Below, piece after piece: positions 21,163-22,260 of a stretch of DNA of 22,260 nt. The stretch is from a virus. The notes under the pieces are model-generated. The model was given only the letters and a program-made list of their open reading frames with translations, was not told the DNA's origin and ran no database searches. Position 1 is the stretch's first letter. Each line of letters starts with the position of its first letter. The position numbers and the translations under genes are program-made. The stretch lies in the IMG/VR virus record IMGVR_UViG_3300033806_000003, positions 1-22,260 of that record; one strand, given 5' to 3'.

Positions 21163-22260
21163 GCACGGGCTCGCGGGTTAGCCGAGATGAAGGCGTTGCC
21201 AGAGGGATTGAGCTCGACGTTGGCCCCTTTGGGGAAGGTTTCGGCGAGTTGGCTCGTCTGATCGAGCGTCGCAACCAAGCACTCCAGCGCCTCCCCAATC
21301 AAACGCGACGTGCCCGGCTCCGGTTCTTGCAGTGCTCGTCCTCCACGTTCCACGGGAAACGCATAGCCGGCTCCTATGGCATTCAGCGTAAGACAAGCCC
21401 TTTTGTCGACGACCAGAAGGCGAGCATTTCGCCAAGGAGTGCGGATACGCTCGGCGAGCACTCCACGGGCGACGGCGGCGTGTTCCGCACGCAGCGGGTT
21501 GAGGCGCTGAGTGCGAAGCGCCGGTACGATCGGAATCCGCGCCCACTGATCGAACGTATCGGCTGGCACCCACGCTTGGATGTCGGCCATAGGAAAGGAG
21601 GTTCGCACCTCGAAACAAAGGGTCTTAACCGCATCGGCGATCGCTCCCGCATGGGCAAAATCGCCCGCAACGTGCAGGCGCCGTCCCTCGCGAATGACGC
21701 ACACCGCCACGCACTCAGAGGGCGAAGCGTTGAAGCCAACAAACACCGGCTCGCCCCTCTCCGGTTTCGGAGCATCGCCAATGTTCGCACCTGAAAAGTC
21801 CTCGTACACGGGAATCCCCGCAAAGATCCGCATAGCATACGCCAGCGCGTTCATCACGTCACGCGGCCCATTGGGGAAGTTGCACCACTCCGCCACCAAT
21901 TGCGGGTGCATTCCTCGCCCGCCAACGAGCACGATGTCACGCGCCTGGGCGAACGGCAGCAAGCCGCGAATGAACTCGTCCTTGTTGCGATCTTGCGGAG
22001 CATTCATGCCGATCAACGGCAGTGTCGTGCCGCGCCGCATCATCTCCAGGCGCATCGGCTGCAACAGCCAATCATCGAGCGAAGTCTTTTCGATCCCGAT
22101 CTTGACGGGTGAATGCTTCTCATAAGTCTCGAACACATCGCGCATGAATTCGTCGGGTTGCCAATACTCGCCGCGTGATTCATGCACCAGGATCTTCGAT
22201 CCCATCCGGCTTACCACAACCTTGCCGGTGCGCGCCGATTGCTGCTCATTGGGTCCGTTG
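21159..22260 (-). CDS. terL: Terminase large subunit, C-terminal part (partial at right edge), with extra nuclease-like domain
   Basis: The frame stays open from 22260 (366 residues visible); the GTG at 22217 is not a true start. The first ~130 residues form the RNase H-like nuclease half of TerL: a beta segment, VKIGIEKTSLDDWLLQPMRL, a helix-strand stretch (DKFIRGLLPFA-like: KDEFIRGLLPFAQARDIVLV), then FPNGPRDVMNALAYAMRI, which matches the last catalytic Asp motif. The ATPase part lies outside the window. Residues ~157-320 (counted from 22217) look like a second, degenerate TerL nuclease-like domain: FVGFNASPSECVAVCVIREG, LNPLRAEHAAVARGVLAERI, ARLLVVDKRACLTLNAIGAG, YAFPVERGG and EPGTSRLIGEALECLVATLD. 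The enzyme packages genome DNA with the portal. Confidence 0.88.
   Translation of the reverse strand, partial: NGPNEQQSARTGKVVVSRMGSKILVHESRGEYWQPDEFMRDVFETYEKHSPVKIGIEKTSLDDWLLQPMRLEMMRRGTTLPLIGMNAPQDRNKDEFIRGLLPFAQARDIVLVGGRGMHPQLVAEWCNFPNGPRDVMNALAYAMRIFAGIPVYEDFSGANIGDAPKPERGEPVFVGFNASPSECVAVCVIREGRRLHVAGDFAHAGAIADAVKTLCFEVRTSFPMADIQAWVPADTFDQWARIPIVPALRTQRLNPLRAEHAAVARGVLAERIRTPWRNARLLVVDKRACLTLNAIGAGYAFPVERGGRALQEPEPGTSRLIGEALECLVATLDQTSQLAETFPKGANVELNPSGNAFISANPRARA

Noticed and set aside
21249-22125. Plus-strand open frames of 181 residues opposite the terminase
   Set aside because: Both are antisense to a recognised TerL frame with intact motifs.
1-22260. tRNA genes, integrase, attachment sites or insertion sequences
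   Set aside because: I saw no cloverleaf-like sequence, no recombinase motif and no inverted-repeat-flanked element; the window is a continuous late-gene operon.

Overview
The window is a 22.3 kb piece of a tailed double-stranded DNA bacteriophage (Caudoviricetes), probably a metagenomic or environmental podovirus. Every gene I can support lies on the minus strand, so the map reads from right to left. Coding is almost gap-free: most neighbouring genes overlap by ATGA, TGATG, TAATG or GTGA, or abut stop-to-start. Shine-Dalgarno sequences of the GGAGG type are common, and GTG starts are frequent. A podovirus-like virion is inferred from an N4-gp56-type major capsid protein, a short connector plus a beta-propeller tail hub, several fibre-like proteins, and the absence of a tape measure or tail-tube gene. 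The host cannot be read from the sequence; the lysozyme-type endolysin and the SD sequences fit a Gram-negative bacterium.

Right end (22.26-18.06 kb), packaging: the C-terminal part of the large terminase (cut by the window edge), a good sigma70-like promoter at its stop codon, three very small basic proteins, and a ~733-residue portal. The portal frame has no usable start of its own. It is joined to the only good ATG through an A9 run containing an in-phase A_AAA_AAG heptamer, followed 5 nt later by a strong stem-loop. This is either a programmed -1 frameshift or a one-base homopolymer error.

Middle (18.28-9.32 kb), head and accessory structural block: about ten small genes stand between the portal and the scaffold/capsid pair. 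They include an M48-like HExxH metallopeptidase, a Cys-rich zinc-binding protein, beta-rich surface-like proteins, a LamG-like protein, a 361-residue protein with nine 34-residue 'DTS' repeats and a coiled-coil protein. Then come two more beta-rich proteins, the scaffold, and the major capsid protein with an inserted Ig/FnIII-like domain. A strong intrinsic terminator follows the capsid gene.

Left part (9.3-1.9 kb), tail: two unrecognised proteins, a head-tail connector, a beta-propeller hub with Leu-Trp-Gly repeats, a 58-residue helical protein, a fibre, two paralogous glycine-rich tip proteins, and a fibre with a C1q-like end. Left end (1.9-0 kb), lysis and internal protein: a membrane protein, a GH24 lysozyme, a holin, a small protein, and the start of a large Gln-rich protein that runs off the window and may be an ejected virion protein.

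The main points for a second look are the candidate frameshift element at the portal start, a degenerate second nuclease-like domain in the terminase, a short hydrophobic N-terminal motif shared by six virion proteins alongside the phage-encoded M48 peptidase, and the DTS-repeat protein.
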